The position numbers and the translations under genes are program-made. This document shows positions 7,701 to 8,703 of a DNA stretch of 8,703 nt, one piece after another. The DNA is from JAQVWU01 sp964628455 (GTDB taxonomy: Bacteria > Bacillota > Clostridia > Oscillospirales > CAG-272), in contig CAZVPD010000153.1 in the NCBI GenBank assembly GCA_964628455.1, forward strand, positions 1 through 8,703, in the 5' to 3' direction. The notes under the pieces are model-generated. The model saw nothing but the letters and a program-made list of their open reading frames with translations. It made no database searches and had not been told where the DNA came from. The first letter of the stretch is position 1. Each line of letters begins with the position of its first letter.

Positions 7701-8662
7701 AAATCCACTATGTTATATCAACATCGGCAAAGGGCAGAGATCCGGCCAGAGACAGTGTAAAAATCAGACGCCGGACATGCCAGTCGGGTATCCCGTGCCT
7801 GACATCTCTGGATACTGCGAATGCGGTTGCCGACAGTCTGATGAGCCGTTATACTCAATTTAATACGGAACTCGTTGATATAAACGATATGAGAAACGAA
7901 AAATACTTGCTGAAATTTACAAAAATGCACGGCTGCGGAAATGATTATATATATATCAATTGTTTTGATCAGCAAATAAATTCGCCTGAATCTTTGTCGG
8001 TCTTTCTGTCGGACCGTCATAAGGGGGTCGGCGGAGACGGTGTCGTGCTTATATGTGATTCCGCGGTTGCCGATGCAAAAATGAGGATGTTTAACCTAGA
8101 CGGCAGCGAAGGTAAAATGTGCGGAAATGCCATACGATGTGTAGCGAAATACCTTTACGACAATAACATTGTAAAAAAGCAGAATATTGATATAGAAACT
8201 TTAAGCGGCATAAAAAGCATCGAGCTTATCACCAGGCACGAACAGATGTATTTTGCACGTGTTAATATGGGCTGCGCGGAAATGAATCCGGCATCAATAC
8301 CCGTTAATCTGCCGGGAAGCAGTGTAGTCAACGAACAAGTCGATATCGGTGACATGAAATATCGCATCACCTGCATCTCTATCGGTAATCCTCACTGCGT
8401 TGTTTTTTGTGATGATGCGGACGCGGTTGATCTGGAAAAAATCGGGCCTTTATTTGAAAACAGCAGTTTATTCCCCGAACGGATAAATACGGAATTCATT
8501 GAATTTATCGATAAAAACACATTGAAAATGCGTGTCTGGGAGCGGGGAAGCGGAGAAACCCTTGCCTGCGGAACAGGTGCATGCGCGGCTGCCGCGGCGG
8601 CTGTGTTAAACGGACATTGTGTTGAAGGCGAAGATATTAAAGTGATACTTAGGGTTAACTGA
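4694..8662 (+). CDS. carB: Carbamoyl-phosphate synthase large subunit fused to a C-terminally short diaminopimelate epimerase
   Basis: The frame encodes 1322 residues, about 250 more than a usual CarB (about 1070). Residues 1 to about 1068 are a full CarB. The first synthetase half has [23 protein letters not shown], an ATP-grasp domain with [12 protein letters not shown], and [20 protein letters not shown]. A linker/oligomerisation part runs to about residue 550. The second half starts at about 553 ([20 protein letters not shown]), with RPSYVLGGQ and [18 protein letters not shown]. The MGS-like regulatory domain begins at about 937 (GGVFVSVRD) and ends with the helix of [10 protein letters not shown] and the tail VDINDM. 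It uses ammonia from CarA, bicarbonate and two ATP. Without any stop codon the frame passes into DapF sequence at about residue 1073 (see the separate entry). No frameshift is needed to join them. The CarB part looks fully functional. Either the fusion is real, or an error in the sequence has removed the stop that normally ends carB. Confidence 0.95.
   Translation: [1322 protein letters not shown]
7910..8662 (+). other. dapF: Diaminopimelate epimerase (DapF) domain within the carB frame, lacking the usual C-terminus
   Basis: These 250 residues (1073-1322 of the fused protein) match DapF, which interconverts LL- and meso-diaminopimelate for lysine and cell-wall synthesis without a cofactor. 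[17 protein letters not shown] is the family's N-terminal strand. GVGGDGVVL and the first catalytic cysteine C1143 in MCGNAIRC follow, then [15 protein letters not shown] and the second catalytic cysteine C1292 in ACGTGACA. Both active-site thiols and their glycine-rich surroundings are intact. Normal DapF proteins are about 275 residues and continue about 57 residues past the second cysteine; here only 30 follow, ending in VILRVN. The closing GG-D-L strand and the M-T-G-P-A segment are therefore absent from this frame. In known structures the last residues pack back onto the N-terminal domain, so activity is uncertain. There is no in-frame ATG where DapF normally starts; the position is CTG (7910), next to a TTG (7907), and neither has a good ribosome site. 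Confidence 0.88.
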
Positions 8663-8703
8663 ATGACAAATAATTTTCACGCAACATAAAGAATATGGAT
8701 ATG

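Noticed and set aside
8660..8703. Stop-codon reassignment (TGA read as an amino acid) to explain the short DapF.
   Set aside because: TGA ends three other genes here in sensible places (293, 1508, 2111), and reading through 8660 reaches TAA at 8687 with no DapF-like sequence.
8663..8703. Start of a further gene at ATG 8663, 8695 or 8701.
   Set aside because: The ATG at 8663 gives only eight codons, and the later ones have no clear ribosome site and too little sequence before the window ends to judge.

Overview
The window looks like a stretch of a Clostridia-type (Firmicutes) chromosome. The base composition is moderately AT-rich. Shine-Dalgarno sites are purine-rich and strong (AGGAGG, GGAGGG, GGAGG), TGA and TAA are both used as stops, and the proteins match clostridial families: a free-standing GXGXG glutamate-synthase domain, a short type I glutamine synthetase relative, an ANTAR regulator and an Fe-S type PurF. 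I cannot assign a genus. All six genes lie on the + strand with gaps of 37 bases or less, or with overlaps, so the window is probably part of one operon that runs past both ends. I see no convincing promoter, terminator, RNA gene, mobile element or CRISPR array, and no gene-free stretch over 300 bases.

Layout: 1-295 is the 3' end of a GXGXG-domain protein (glutamate synthase domain 3). 317-1510 is a glutamine synthetase homologue whose active site is badly eroded. 1526-2113 is an ANTAR antiterminator with a pseudo-receiver domain. 2103-3581 is PurF. 3619-4707 is CarA. 4694-8662 is one open frame that encodes a complete CarB followed directly by a diaminopimelate epimerase (DapF) domain.

The common theme is glutamine. 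Glutamate synthase and glutamine synthetase form the assimilation cycle. The ANTAR protein is of the type that controls nitrogen genes by antitermination. PurF and CarA-CarB spend the glutamine amide on purine, pyrimidine and arginine synthesis. DapF, attached at the end, belongs to lysine and peptidoglycan synthesis.

Two points deserve most attention. The synthetase homologue keeps its fold and an intact frame but has lost four of six metal ligands and key arginines, which suggests a pseudoenzyme, possibly a sensor working with the neighbouring ANTAR protein. The CarB-DapF frame is an apparent fusion of two unrelated enzymes with almost no added linker, and its DapF part stops about 27 residues short of the family's usual end.
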